DNA from: Chitinophagaceae bacterium UBA2793
Lineage (GTDB): Bacteria; Bacteroidota; Bacteroidia; Chitinophagales; Chitinophagaceae
DNA length: 13,951 nucleotides
Assembly (NCBI GenBank): GCA_002352045.1
Contig: DEHT01000024.1
Coordinates: 24,238 to 38,188 of the forward strand
Direction: 5' to 3'
Within the stretch, counting starts at the first letter, position 1. Every line of letters begins with the position of its first letter. Shown one piece after another: positions 1 through 8,204 of the stretch. The translations under genes and the position numbers were made by a program. The notes beneath the pieces are model-generated. The model had not been told where the DNA came from, ran no database searches, and was given only the letters and a program-made list of their open reading frames with translations.

Positions 1-222
1 AAATATGAAATAAATATGCTGCGCTGTATTTTTTGTGGCTTGTGCGAAGAAGCCTGCCCAAAAGATGCAATTTATTTAAGTGAAACTTTTACGCCTGCCG
101 ACTATCAGCGTAAACAGTTTATTTATGGTAAAAACGATTTGCTTATACCGCACCCGGTTGAGCAAAAAGAAGCCTATGAAAAAGCATTGGGCAATAGGGC
201 AAAAAATAAAACAACTAACTAA
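1..222 (+). CDS. nuoI: NADH-quinone oxidoreductase subunit I (NuoI), C-terminal part
   Basis: This is the last 73 residues of the ferredoxin-like subunit of complex I, which relays electrons through two [4Fe-4S] clusters (N6a/N6b) towards quinone at the base of the membrane arm. The reading frame is open from base 1 and reads KYEINMLRCIFCGLCEEACP, so the ATG at 16 is internal and not a start. The C-x2-C-x2-C-x3-C-P cluster motif is complete; the first cluster motif lies upstream of the window. The Lys/Asn-rich tail ends at TAA 220-222. The gene is followed after 46 bp by nuoJ, as in standard nuo operons. Identity is secure from the motif and the downstream order; only the truncation by the window edge limits it. 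Confidence 0.95.
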   Translation, partial: KYEINMLRCIFCGLCEEACPKDAIYLSETFTPADYQRKQFIYGKNDLLIPHPVEQKEAYEKALGNRAKNKTTN

Positions 223-268
223 TTACATACATTATTCTCTTTCTGAGTGAAGAGTTGAAAGGAACTAT

Positions 269-769
269 ATGAACATTCTAAGTTTATTATTTTACATTTT
301 ATCTGCAATGGCCGTGGGCAGCGCTATCATGATGCTGCTGAGTAAAAATCCGGTTAAAAGTATTTTGTGGCTAATAGTAGTATTCTTTGCCATTTCGGGG
401 CATTATATTTTATTGAATGCCCAGTTTTTGGCGGTAGTGAATATTATTGTCTATGCAGGTGCTATAATGGTTCTTTTTCTTTTTGTGGTAATGCTAATGA
501 ACCTCAATAGTACAGTGGAGCCGGTTAAGAATTTTAGAATGCAATTAATAGGTATCATTTCGGGAGGAGCATTGTTTTTAATTATTCTTTCTTCTTTAAT
601 GAAGGGCGAAGGCAAAGCTCAGTTGGTTCAAATGAGAGTAGGAGATGCCGGCCTAATTAAAAACCTGGGAAATGTATTGTTTACCAATTATGTGTTACCA
701 TTTGAAATAGCCAGTATTCTATTTCTAAGTGCAATGATTGGCGCAGTAGTAATTGGAAAAAAAGCTTAA
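269..769 (+). CDS. nuoJ: NADH-quinone oxidoreductase subunit J (NuoJ)
   Basis: Membrane subunit of complex I (ND6 homologue), 166 aa, lying between the quinone site and the antiporter-like subunits. The protein shows about five hydrophobic segments: roughly residues 2-22, 28-48, 53-76, 90-110 and 140-163. The family-typical stretch NPVKSILWLIVVFFAISGHY is followed by LNAQFLAVVNIIVYAGAIMV, the highly conserved helix carrying the pi-bulge in known structures. The ATG at 269 is preceded by AAAGGA at 258-263, an unusually good Shine-Dalgarno match for Bacteroidota, which supports this start. The gene ends at TAA 767-769, only 7 bp before the next ATG, so it is part of one transcript with its neighbours. 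Complete and ordinary in length. Confidence 0.96.
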   Translation: MNILSLLFYILSAMAVGSAIMMLLSKNPVKSILWLIVVFFAISGHYILLNAQFLAVVNIIVYAGAIMVLFLFVVMLMNLNSTVEPVKNFRMQLIGIISGGALFLIILSSLMKGEGKAQLVQMRVGDAGLIKNLGNVLFTNYVLPFEIASILFLSAMIGAVVIGKKA

Positions 770-776
770 AAAAAGT

Positions 777-1361
777 ATGAATAATTTATTTAAAAAAATG
801 GCGGTTGCAGCCCTGCTGTTAATTACTAGCTTGGGTACCCATGCACAAATAAAAATTGGTGATATGGATATTGACCTCGACCAACTTTTAGGCAAAGCCA
901 AAGTTTTAAAAGTGCAGAAAGGGTTTAGTCCTAAATTTTTTCTGGGCGACCTTCAATTAAATAAAGTGGGCATACTGGGCGAAAAGCTAAAAGGCGTGGA
1001 AGTGCTGGGCCAGGTGTTTAATAAAAAAAATATTGACCAGGTAACCAAGTTGTATAAAACATATAAAACCGGGTTGATTGTTTTTAAAGTGTTAGGAGCT
1101 GCCGGAACAGCCGTTACCACTTATAGTGTAATTAGAGGTGCTACCAATAGCGATAAATTTGATGATGGTACCGTTAAAAAAATGCTTTACCCGGCCCTGG
1201 CAAGTGTGGCAACAGGGGTTCTCACTAAAGTATTAACCAAACAAGCTTCTTACAAAGCTGTGGATATTTTTAATGGGGTGGTAAAAAATAAAGTGAAAGA
1301 TATTTTTTCAATAAAGCCTGCATCCGAAACTTTGGGTGTTGGCCTCTATGTACAATTATAA
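777..1361 (+). CDS. Exported protein of unknown function inside the nuo operon
   Basis: I do not recognise this 194-aa protein. It begins with a likely signal peptide: basic MNNLFKK, hydrophobic core at residues 8-19, and a THA|Q cleavage site after residue 23. This favours the ATG at 777 over the in-frame TTG at 753, which would overlap nuoJ and add a charged N-terminus. The mature part is rich in Lys, Val and Gly, has no cysteine, and holds two mildly hydrophobic Gly/Ala-rich stretches (about residues 99-119 and 136-153) that might contact or enter a membrane. It is coupled tightly to nuoJ (7 bp gap) and nuoK (2 bp gap), so it must be co-transcribed. It lies where nuoJ and nuoK are usually adjacent and matches no standard Nuo subunit that I know. 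A role as an accessory or assembly factor of complex I is only a guess from position; a neutral insertion is also possible. Confidence 0.8.
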   Translation: MNNLFKKMAVAALLLITSLGTHAQIKIGDMDIDLDQLLGKAKVLKVQKGFSPKFFLGDLQLNKVGILGEKLKGVEVLGQVFNKKNIDQVTKLYKTYKTGLIVFKVLGAAGTAVTTYSVIRGATNSDKFDDGTVKKMLYPALASVATGVLTKVLTKQASYKAVDIFNGVVKNKVKDIFSIKPASETLGVGLYVQL

Positions 1362-1363
1362 TT

Positions 1364-1696
1364 ATGGATATAAAATATTATATCGGTTTATCGCTGGCGT
1401 TATTTTCCATAGGCATTATTGGGGTACTTACCCGGCGCAACGCTATTTTGATATTTATGTGTGTGGAACTAATGTTGAATGCGGTTAATCTTTTATTAGT
1501 GGCATTTTCTAAAATGCATGCCATGAGCGGAGTAGCAAAAGCTTCGGCTAATTATGTGGCAGATGCGCAAATATTTGTGTTCTTCATTATGGTGGTGGCA
1601 GCGGCAGAAGTGGCCGTAGGGCTGGCTATTATTGTAATGTTGTACCGTAATACGCATTCGGTTGACATAAACTTTTTAAACAGACTGAAGAATTAA
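1364..1696 (+). CDS. nuoK: NADH-quinone oxidoreductase subunit K (NuoK)
   Basis: Small antiporter-like membrane subunit of complex I (ND4L homologue), 110 aa with three transmembrane helices (about residues 5-22, 27-48 and 68-94). Both membrane glutamates needed for proton transfer are present: E35 in the sequence CVELMLNAVNL and E82 in AAAEVAVG. The loop between helices 2 and 3 (about residues 49-66) looks longer than in E. coli NuoK, which has 100 residues. The start codon lies just 2 bp after the stop of the preceding exported-protein gene with no Shine-Dalgarno sequence visible, which suggests translational coupling to that gene. The gene is followed by an 89-bp gap containing repeats before nuoL. 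Confidence 0.96.
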   Translation: MDIKYYIGLSLALFSIGIIGVLTRRNAILIFMCVELMLNAVNLLLVAFSKMHAMSGVAKASANYVADAQIFVFFIMVVAAAEVAVGLAIIVMLYRNTHSVDINFLNRLKN

Positions 1697-1779
1697 AAAT
1701 TAAAAAGTAAAAATTAAATAATCAGAAAGATTTTACATATTGAATGAGCCTTTTTGAATTTTGAATTTTGAATTTTGAC
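1691..1779 (+). repeat. A-rich block and TTTTGAA heptad tandem repeat between nuoK and nuoL
   Basis: Bases 1752-1779 hold four successive 7-bp units: TTTTGAA three times, then TTTTGAC. The array ends six bases before the nuoL ATG at 1786. Upstream, 1691-1719 is an A-rich stretch of related period (AATTAAAAATTAAAAAG and so on). The reverse complement of the heptads (AATTCAAAATTCAAAA) loosely resembles that block, so the two arms could pair imperfectly around a loop. Similar low-complexity blocks occur between genes in many Bacteroidota (from memory). The effect on nuoL translation is unknown. Confidence 0.75.
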
Positions 1780-1785
1780 TTGTTT

Positions 1786-3684
1786 ATGAACACTATTTTA
1801 AATTTGGCCTGGTTAATTCCCGTATTGCCCCTGGTTGGTTTTATCATCAACGGGTTGGGAAGAAAATCTTTAAACAAAGGCATGGTAAGTGTGATTGGGT
1901 GTGGCGTTATTTTGGCTGCCTTTGTGTTGAGTGTAATGGTTTTTTTACAAACCAAATCGGGCAATACTATTAATGCTCATTATTTTGATTTTATTCAACT
2001 CTCGTCTTTTAATCTTGGATTTGAGTTTAAAATTGACCAACTTTCTTCCTTGTTTCTTTTAATCATTACCGGGGTAGGTTTTTTAATTCATGTATATTCA
2101 ACCGCCTACATGCACGAAGAAGACAATAAAGACTTCGCTAAATATTTTTCATACCTCAATTTGTTTGTGTTTTCCATGCTATTGCTGGTAATGGGCGGCA
2201 ATTTTGTAATTATGTTTATTGGTTGGGAAGGCGTAGGGCTTTGCTCTTATCTATTGATTGGATATTGGTTTAAAAATACCGACTATACCAAGGCTGCCAA
2301 CAAAGCCTTTATTATGAACCGCATTGGCGACCTCGGATTTTTGCTGGCTGTTTTTTGGTTGATTGCAAAGGTAGGCTCCGTAAATTTTGATACCGTATTT
2401 TCTGCCGCAAGTCTTGCAAAATTATCTGCAACAGATATTACCGGCATTACCTTATTATTGTTTGTAGGAGCAACCGGCAAAAGTGCTCAAATTCCTTTAT
2501 ATACCTGGTTGCCCGATGCCATGGCAGGTCCTACTCCTGTAAGTGCTTTAATACATGCTGCCACTATGGTTACTGCCGGTATTTACATGATAGCAAGAAG
2601 TAATGCTTTGTTCTCCATGGCAGAACTTACCATGACCATCATTACATTTGTTGGCTTGGCAACAGCATTGTTAGCAGCATCCATCGCCATCAAGCAAAAC
2701 GATATTAAAAAAGTGCTGGCATACTCTACCGTTAGTCAGTTGGGCTTTATGTTTATTGCATTGGGTACTGGTAATTATGTGGCAGCAGTTTTCCATGTAT
2801 TAACACACGCATTCTTTAAGGCGCTCATGTTTTTGGGAAGCGGTAGTGTAATTCATGCAATGGGTGGCGAACAGGATATTCGTAAAATGGGCGGCCTGCA
2901 CTGCCACATGAAAATTACCAGCATTACCTTTTTAATAGGTTGTTTAGCTATCTCAGGTATTCCCGGCTTTTCCGGCTTCTTTAGTAAAGACGAAATTTTA
3001 GTTGGTGCTTTCAGTGTTCATGGTTATGGGCCTGTGTTATACAGCATCACTTTATTTGCTGCCTTGCTTACAGCTTTTTATATGTTCCGATTGTACTTTA
3101 TTACGTTCACCGGAAAATTTAGGGGCACACATGAACAGGAACATCATTTGCACGAAAGTCCTTCGGCAATGACCATTCCTTTAATCGTACTGGCCATATT
3201 AAGTATAATAGGTGGCTTTGTGGGAGTACCCGAAGCATTGGGAGGCCATCACCAATTGGCTTCATATCTTTCGCCGGTGGTAAAATCGGTTACCCATCAT
3301 TTAAGCCATAGCACCGAATATATTTTAATGGCAGTATCTACTTTGTTGGTATTTGCCTCAATTGCTTTTGCATGGATGAAATACAAAAATTACCAGGCAG
3401 AAGGTAATGCAACCGGCTTTGGAAAAGTATTGCAAAACAAATGGTATGTAGATGAATTGTACGATGTTGTTTTTGTAAAACCATTGATGAAGTTTTCGGC
3501 TTTCCTAAACAACATTGTTGAGAAAAAAGGAATTGATGGTTTGGTGAATGGTGTAGGCAAGGCGGTTCAATATGGTGGCCGGCAATTTCGATTATTGCAA
3601 AGTGGCCAGGTTGGCTTATATGTGTTGTTGATGGTGGTGGGAATGTTGGGTTTATTTATCATTCAATTTTTTTGTAAAAAATAA
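1786..3684 (+). CDS. nuoL: NADH-quinone oxidoreductase subunit L (NuoL)
   Basis: Largest antiporter-like proton-pumping subunit of complex I (ND5 homologue), 632 aa. The ATG at 1786 gives the family-typical start MNTILNLAWLIPVLPLVGF; the in-frame TTG at 1768 lies within the repeat array and is unlikely. Key pump residues are visible: E148 in GWEGVGLCSYLLIGYWF, K232 in GATGKSAQIPLYTWLPDAM, the HAFFKAL region (H341, K345) and K401 in FSKDEIL. A His-rich loop follows at about residues 448-461 and 485-512. The C-terminal part contains the linker for the lateral amphipathic helix (WYVDELYD region) and a final membrane anchor. The stop at 3682-3684 is 5 bp before nuoM. Complete, with normal length. 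Confidence 0.97.
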   Translation: MNTILNLAWLIPVLPLVGFIINGLGRKSLNKGMVSVIGCGVILAAFVLSVMVFLQTKSGNTINAHYFDFIQLSSFNLGFEFKIDQLSSLFLLIITGVGFLIHVYSTAYMHEEDNKDFAKYFSYLNLFVFSMLLLVMGGNFVIMFIGWEGVGLCSYLLIGYWFKNTDYTKAANKAFIMNRIGDLGFLLAVFWLIAKVGSVNFDTVFSAASLAKLSATDITGITLLLFVGATGKSAQIPLYTWLPDAMAGPTPVSALIHAATMVTAGIYMIARSNALFSMAELTMTIITFVGLATALLAASIAIKQNDIKKVLAYSTVSQLGFMFIALGTGNYVAAVFHVLTHAFFKALMFLGSGSVIHAMGGEQDIRKMGGLHCHMKITSITFLIGCLAISGIPGFSGFFSKDEILVGAFSVHGYGPVLYSITLFAALLTAFYMFRLYFITFTGKFRGTHEQEHHLHESPSAMTIPLIVLAILSIIGGFVGVPEALGGHHQLASYLSPVVKSVTHHLSHSTEYILMAVSTLLVFASIAFAWMKYKNYQAEGNATGFGKVLQNKWYVDELYDVVFVKPLMKFSAFLNNIVEKKGIDGLVNGVGKAVQYGGRQFRLLQSGQVGLYVLLMVVGMLGLFIIQFFCKK

Positions 3685-3689
3685 TTATA

Positions 3690-5183
3690 GTGGGAGAATT
3701 TATTACGTTTCCGGAATTGTTTATATGGCTGCCTTTATTGGCGGGGCTCTTGGCATTTTTTCTAAAGGGCAATTCAGCAAAAAACTGGGCTACCTTTTCT
3801 TCATTGATAGTGTTAGCAGTAGTGGTAGCAAGTTTGTTTTATTCGGACGATAAACAATATGCATCCTACAATAGGGTGAACTATTATTGGCTAAAGCAAA
3901 TAGGCAATAGCTTTTTTGTTGGGCTCGATTCAACAAGCAGGTTGTTGGCATTACTTACTGCCATTGCGTTTCCGGTAATATTCATCACTACCTCAAAAAA
4001 TAATTATAAAAACCCGGCTGCATTTTATGGGTTAATGTTGTTATCGCAAAGTGGTTTGATGGGTGTATTTGTTTCAATGGATGCCTTGTTGTTTTACTTC
4101 TTTTGGGAACTGGCTTTAATACCGGTGTACTTCCTGTGCAGCAGGTGGGGTGGCGAAAAAAGAATACAAACTACCTTTAAATTCTTTGTATATACTTTTG
4201 CCGGTTCATTATTAATGCTTGCGGGTATCTTGTATGTATATATGCATACATCACAAAGAGTTTTTGAAGATGGAACCGTTTCGTCTCATTCATTTGCGCT
4301 TCATTCTTTTATGAGTACAATGCTTAGTATTAAAGAGCAAGGTTGGCTGTTTGCATTATTCTTTATTGCTTTTGCAATTAAAATGCCCATATTCCCTTTT
4401 CATACTTGGCAGCCCGATACCTACGATCAATCACCTACATCTGTTACCATGGTTATGAGTGCCGTAATGGTGAAAATGGGACTGTTTGCAGTTATGCGTT
4501 GGCTTATACCTGTGTTACCTGCAGGAGCATTGGCTCATGCAAACATGGTTATTATACTTTGTGTAATAGGAATATTGTATGCAAGCTGCATAGCATTGGT
4601 GCAGGATAACATTAAAAAGTTGATTGCCTATTCTTCCATAGCCCATATTGGATTAATGTGTGCCGCTATTTTTACATTTAAAGAAATAGGGGTACAAGGT
4701 GCGGTGATTCAGCTTTTCAGTCATGGCATTAATATTTTGGGCATGTGGGTGGTGTTTGATATTGTAGAAAGACAAACAGGTGTAAAAAATATTTCGCAAC
4801 TCGGAGGCATTGCAACTAAGGCACCGGTGCTAACCATCTTTTTAGTAATTATTGCACTGGCCAATATTGCACTGCCATTAACCAATGCATTTGTAGGTGA
4901 GTTTATGATGTTTGGTGGATTGTTTCAACTAAATCCCTGGTATGCATTTGCAGCAGTCATAAGTATTATACTGGCTGCTACTTACACACTCAATATGATA
5001 CGCAAGGCATTTTATGGCGAAGTTTCGCCGGCGGTGCAGGGCATGAAAGATATTGGTTTTGCAGAAAAATCGGCACTGGCCGGGTTGGTGTTGCTTATTC
5101 TATTATTTGGAATAATGCCACAGCCAATGATTGAATTTACAAAAGACGCTTTAAAAAATATTTTAGCTGTATTGCCAAAATAG
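3690..5183 (+). CDS. nuoM: NADH-quinone oxidoreductase subunit M (NuoM)
   Basis: Antiporter-like proton-pumping subunit of complex I (ND4 homologue), 497 aa. The start is GTG at 3690: the first codons contain no ATG, and the GTG lies 5 bp after the nuoL stop. The sequence from there (MGEFITFPELFIWLPLLAG) makes a sensible first membrane helix. The essential pair is present: E140 in FFWELALIPVYF and K231 in AFAIKMPIFPFHTW. The motif DTYDQSPTSVTMVMSAVMVK, the YSSIAHIG helix and the HGINILG region are also typical of the subunit. About 14 hydrophobic segments are expected in the family, and the translation is strongly hydrophobic throughout. A 27-bp gap separates it from nuoN. Confidence 0.97.
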   Translation: MGEFITFPELFIWLPLLAGLLAFFLKGNSAKNWATFSSLIVLAVVVASLFYSDDKQYASYNRVNYYWLKQIGNSFFVGLDSTSRLLALLTAIAFPVIFITTSKNNYKNPAAFYGLMLLSQSGLMGVFVSMDALLFYFFWELALIPVYFLCSRWGGEKRIQTTFKFFVYTFAGSLLMLAGILYVYMHTSQRVFEDGTVSSHSFALHSFMSTMLSIKEQGWLFALFFIAFAIKMPIFPFHTWQPDTYDQSPTSVTMVMSAVMVKMGLFAVMRWLIPVLPAGALAHANMVIILCVIGILYASCIALVQDNIKKLIAYSSIAHIGLMCAAIFTFKEIGVQGAVIQLFSHGINILGMWVVFDIVERQTGVKNISQLGGIATKAPVLTIFLVIIALANIALPLTNAFVGEFMMFGGLFQLNPWYAFAAVISIILAATYTLNMIRKAFYGEVSPAVQGMKDIGFAEKSALAGLVLLILLFGIMPQPMIEFTKDALKNILAVLPK

Positions 5184-5210
5184 GCATCAGAAAACTATTG
5201 CAGATTAATT

Positions 5211-6605
5211 ATGAATGCTATTTTATTTTCAGCTTTGTGGGGTATTGTAATGATGTTTAGCGGAGTATTCGTTAAACGCAAATCTACCGTAAGCTTATTG
5301 GCAATTATCGGAATAGTATTGTTGTTTGTAGCCAATGCTATAGAACTCAATACCTATCAACCGTTTTTTTATATCGACTCCTGGGATATGCTTAGGGTGA
5401 ATAGTTTTAACCTTAGCTTTTTGGCAGTGGTTTTTGGCTGCACCCTTTTATTCTTTTTGTTAAGTGCATCCGATATATTAAAAGTGGGCGAGCATGGAGG
5501 AGAGTACTTTGCATTAATCTTTTTTGTACTCTGCGGTATAAGCTTATGCGCCACTTTTAATACTTTGCTGATATTGTTTATTGGCATCGAAATAATGTCT
5601 ATCCCTTTATACATACTCACAGGTAGCGATAAACGAAATTTAAAAAGCAACGAAGCTGCATTGAAATATTTTTTAATGGGCTCATTCTTTACCGGTGTAA
5701 TGCTTATGGGTATTGCTTTTATTTATGGCGGCAATCCTTCGGCATCGTTTTATATAGATAATATTCAGTTAGGTAAAGATGCATTGAACCCCATGATAGC
5801 TACTGGGCTGGTATTGCTTTTAATTTCATTATCATTTAAGGTATCGGCTGCACCCTTTCACTTTTGGACGCCAGATGTGTACGACGGTGCACCCACAGTG
5901 TTCACCTCATTTATGGCTACCATTGTAAAGGTGGGCGCATTTTTTGCTTTTGTGCGACTGTTTGAAAACTCATTTGGAAAAATTCATACACAGTGGCAAA
6001 CGCTCTTAGTGGTTATAACTGTTTCCACACTTTTAATTGGAAACATTACAGCCGTTTTTCAACAGAGTGTAAAAAGAATGATGGCTTATTCGAGTATTGC
6101 ACAGGCAGGCTTTATGCTATTTGCCTTGTTTGCATTAAACGAAAGAGCCAAGGAAGGACTTGTGTTATATTCGGCCGCTTATAGTGTAGCCACCATAGGC
6201 TTCTTTGCCATTTTAATTAAGATGAAAGATTATACCATTGAAGGATTCAATGGTATGGGACAAACCAATCCGGTATTGGGTATAACAGCCACCATTTTCC
6301 TTTTGTCTTTAACGGGCATTCCATTAACCGCAGGATTTCAAAGTAAATTTTATATGCTAATGGCGGCAGTAGAAAATGGAGCTCATTTTTGGGTGGTAAT
6401 TGCGGCTGTGCTATTGGCCGCAGTAAGTGCTTATTATTACTTTAGAGTTATACAAGCCATTTGGTTTAAACAACCCGCAAATGCAAACCCGGTAAATGAA
6501 GAAGAAGTGTCCGGGTCCTTTAAATTGCTTTTAATTATATCGGCAATCTTAATTATTGTTTTAGGGGTATATCCCGAGCTGCTCATTCAATGGCTTTATC
6601 ATTAA
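5211..6605 (+). CDS. nuoN: NADH-quinone oxidoreductase subunit N (NuoN)
   Basis: Third antiporter-like proton-pumping subunit of complex I (ND2 homologue), 464 aa. The conserved membrane glutamate is E127 in LFIGIEIMSIPLYIL and the pumping lysine is K210 in SLSFKVSAAPFHFWTPDVYD. The YSSIAQAGFML and LTGIPLTAGFQSKFYML motifs also fit. The ATG at 5211 follows nuoM by 27 bp and begins a hydrophobic helix (MNAILFSALWGIVMMFSG). This is the last gene of the nuo block; no strong terminator follows, only a weak hairpin in the 65-bp gap before the permease gene, so some read-through is possible. Confidence 0.97.
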   Translation: MNAILFSALWGIVMMFSGVFVKRKSTVSLLAIIGIVLLFVANAIELNTYQPFFYIDSWDMLRVNSFNLSFLAVVFGCTLLFFLLSASDILKVGEHGGEYFALIFFVLCGISLCATFNTLLILFIGIEIMSIPLYILTGSDKRNLKSNEAALKYFLMGSFFTGVMLMGIAFIYGGNPSASFYIDNIQLGKDALNPMIATGLVLLLISLSFKVSAAPFHFWTPDVYDGAPTVFTSFMATIVKVGAFFAFVRLFENSFGKIHTQWQTLLVVITVSTLLIGNITAVFQQSVKRMMAYSSIAQAGFMLFALFALNERAKEGLVLYSAAYSVATIGFFAILIKMKDYTIEGFNGMGQTNPVLGITATIFLLSLTGIPLTAGFQSKFYMLMAAVENGAHFWVVIAAVLLAAVSAYYYFRVIQAIWFKQPANANPVNEEEVSGSFKLLLIISAILIIVLGVYPELLIQWLYH

Positions 6606-6623
6606 TTGCCATTTATAAAAACA

Positions 6624-6656
6624 TTTGATTACAATGTGCTTTAGGCCTTAACTTTA
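6624..6656 (+). promoter_or_regulatory. Possible Bacteroidota-type promoter for the permease gene
   Basis: TTTG at 6624-6627 is followed, after a 21-bp spacer, by TAACTTTA at 6649-6656. This matches the -33 element and seven of the eight positions (five of the six defined bases) of the TAnnTTTG -7 element of Bacteroidota sigma-ABfA promoters. Transcription would begin near 6662-6665, close to the ATG at 6674. The evidence is a consensus match only; AT-rich gaps give such matches by chance. Confidence 0.35.
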
Positions 6657-6673
6657 AGGGCATATTTTAATTG

Positions 6674-7951
6674 ATGACAAATAAAGATTCCATTGCCCTT
6701 TCCTGGACAAATGTAAAAGGTAACCGGCTTCGTACAGCCATAACGGTTACTATAATGGCCCTGGGTATTTTTGCTTTAATACTTATTATAACTGCTATAC
6801 AGGCTGCCAGCAATAGCATGACAGATAGTTTTTCTTCCATGGGTGCCAATGCCTTTAGCATTCGCTACAAAGAGCGCAATATTCGATTTGGCGGCGGTGG
6901 CAGCAAAGCAAGCGTTTCAAAAAAAAATGCCCGAAGCAGGAAGTCAACCACCGGTATTCCCATTAGCTACGATGAAGCCCGAATGTTTAAGCAACGGTAT
7001 AATTTTCCGTCTGCAAAAGTAGGTTTGGCAATGCGTGGCGGCACAGGCATTGTGGTAAACAATAGCCGTAAAAAAACCAGCCCCGAGATTACCAGTTTTG
7101 GAGGAGATGAAAATTATCTTGAATTAAATGGATACAAAATTGAGTATGGCAGAAATTTTACAGCCACAGAAATAGCATCGGGCAGCAATGTGTGTATGCT
7201 GGGGCAGGGTGTAGCCACCAGGCTTTTTCCTGATAATATACAAAAGGCAATAGATGCTGTGGTAAATGTAGATCACATTCCTCACCGGGTAATTGCAGTG
7301 CTGGAAGATAAAGGCTCAAGTGCTTTTTTCAATAGTAGTAAAATTGTTATACAACCTCTTACTTCGGTTCGAAAAATGTATGCTACCGACAATACTTCGT
7401 ATAATATTGCAGTAATGGTACCCGAAATTAAATTAATGGATATGGCTGTAGGCGAAGCCACCGGTACTTTTCGCCCCATTCGTAAACTGGAAATAAAAGA
7501 CGACGATAATTTTTACATTGATAAAAGCGATAGTGTAGCAGCAACTTTTTTAGCCAACTTAGCTTTCTTAGAAATAGGTACTATTGGAATTGCTTTTATA
7601 ACATTAATAGGATCGGCCATTGGGTTAATGAATATTATGCTGGTTGCAGTAAACGAACGAACCAAAGAAATTGGCCTGGCAAAAGCACTGGGCTGCACAT
7701 CTGCCGATATACAAAAACAGTTTTTGTACGAATCGGTTTTTATAAGCCTTATGGGTGCTGCAGCAGGAATCACCGCAGGAATTATTTTAGGTAATGGAGT
7801 GGCACTACTTCTCAATACCGGTTTTGTAGTGCCCTGGGGTTGGGTGCTGGCTGCCATTTTGGTATGCTCCTTAGTTGGATTAGCGGCAGGGTTTTACCCG
7901 GCCCGCAAAGCAGCAAAATTAGACCCAATTGTAGCCCTTAGATATGAATAA
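6674..7951 (+). CDS. MacB/FtsX-type ABC transporter permease
   Basis: Inner-membrane permease of the MacB/LolC/FtsX superfamily, 425 aa. The architecture is typical. It has a short cytoplasmic N-terminus (SIALSWTNVKGNRLRTAITV), a first membrane helix at about 22-43, a large periplasmic MacB-like core domain at about 45-280, and then three helices (about 290-315, 340-370 and 385-410). FtsX-domain motifs are visible, such as NIMLVAVNERTKEIGLAKAL and the ending PARKAAKLDPIVALRYE. The ATG at 6674 directly follows an in-frame TTG and is preferred. The periplasmic domain carries a Gly/Ser/Lys-rich, probably disordered insert at about residues 73-95. No ATP-binding gene lies next to it, although such permeases need an ATPase partner, so the partner must be elsewhere. 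The substrate cannot be told from sequence. Confidence 0.9.
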   Translation: MTNKDSIALSWTNVKGNRLRTAITVTIMALGIFALILIITAIQAASNSMTDSFSSMGANAFSIRYKERNIRFGGGGSKASVSKKNARSRKSTTGIPISYDEARMFKQRYNFPSAKVGLAMRGGTGIVVNNSRKKTSPEITSFGGDENYLELNGYKIEYGRNFTATEIASGSNVCMLGQGVATRLFPDNIQKAIDAVVNVDHIPHRVIAVLEDKGSSAFFNSSKIVIQPLTSVRKMYATDNTSYNIAVMVPEIKLMDMAVGEATGTFRPIRKLEIKDDDNFYIDKSDSVAATFLANLAFLEIGTIGIAFITLIGSAIGLMNIMLVAVNERTKEIGLAKALGCTSADIQKQFLYESVFISLMGAAAGITAGIILGNGVALLLNTGFVVPWGWVLAAILVCSLVGLAAGFYPARKAAKLDPIVALRYE

Positions 7952-8204
7952 GAAAATGAAATACTAACATCAATTAGTTTATATAAAAACCTGCAATAAA
8001 TTATAAAAAATAAAATCATTTAAAAAAAACATTGACTTATGAACTACTTTCAATTATTTTATTAACTTGTGCGTCCCGATTTAATTTATTTCCCTTTTAA
8101 ACTGTGTTTTATATTTATTTTTTTATTAGCATTGTATCACTATCAGAATAAATTTTTATTAACAACTAGAATTTAAATTTTCACTATCAAAAAAATCGAA
8201 TGTT
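7952..8204. other. AT-rich intergenic gap before exbB
   Basis: A very AT-rich 253-bp stretch without a credible gene. It contains a weak ACTAA/TTAGT hairpin at about 7963-7978, just after the permease stop, without a proper T-run. The promoter of the exb-tonB cluster is expected here, but the only near matches to TAnnTTTG (for example TATATTTA at 8110-8117) lack a well-spaced TTG, so I do not call one. Confidence 0.5.

Noticed and set aside
1768..1785. Upstream TTG as the nuoL start
   Set aside because: It falls in the heptad repeat and adds residues not usual at the NuoL N-terminus; ATG 1786 gives the family-typical beginning.
4406..4609. + strand reading frame inside nuoM
   Set aside because: Out-of-frame shadow of nuoM with no plausible product.
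6644..6659. CCTTAA/TTAAGG hairpin after nuoN as a terminator
   Set aside because: The stem is only 5-6 A/T-rich pairs with a tiny loop and no T-run follows; it is too weak to call.
7513..7857. - strand reading frame of 114 codons opposite the permease
   Set aside because: Low-complexity Ala/Ile-rich shadow of the FtsX-domain coding sequence.
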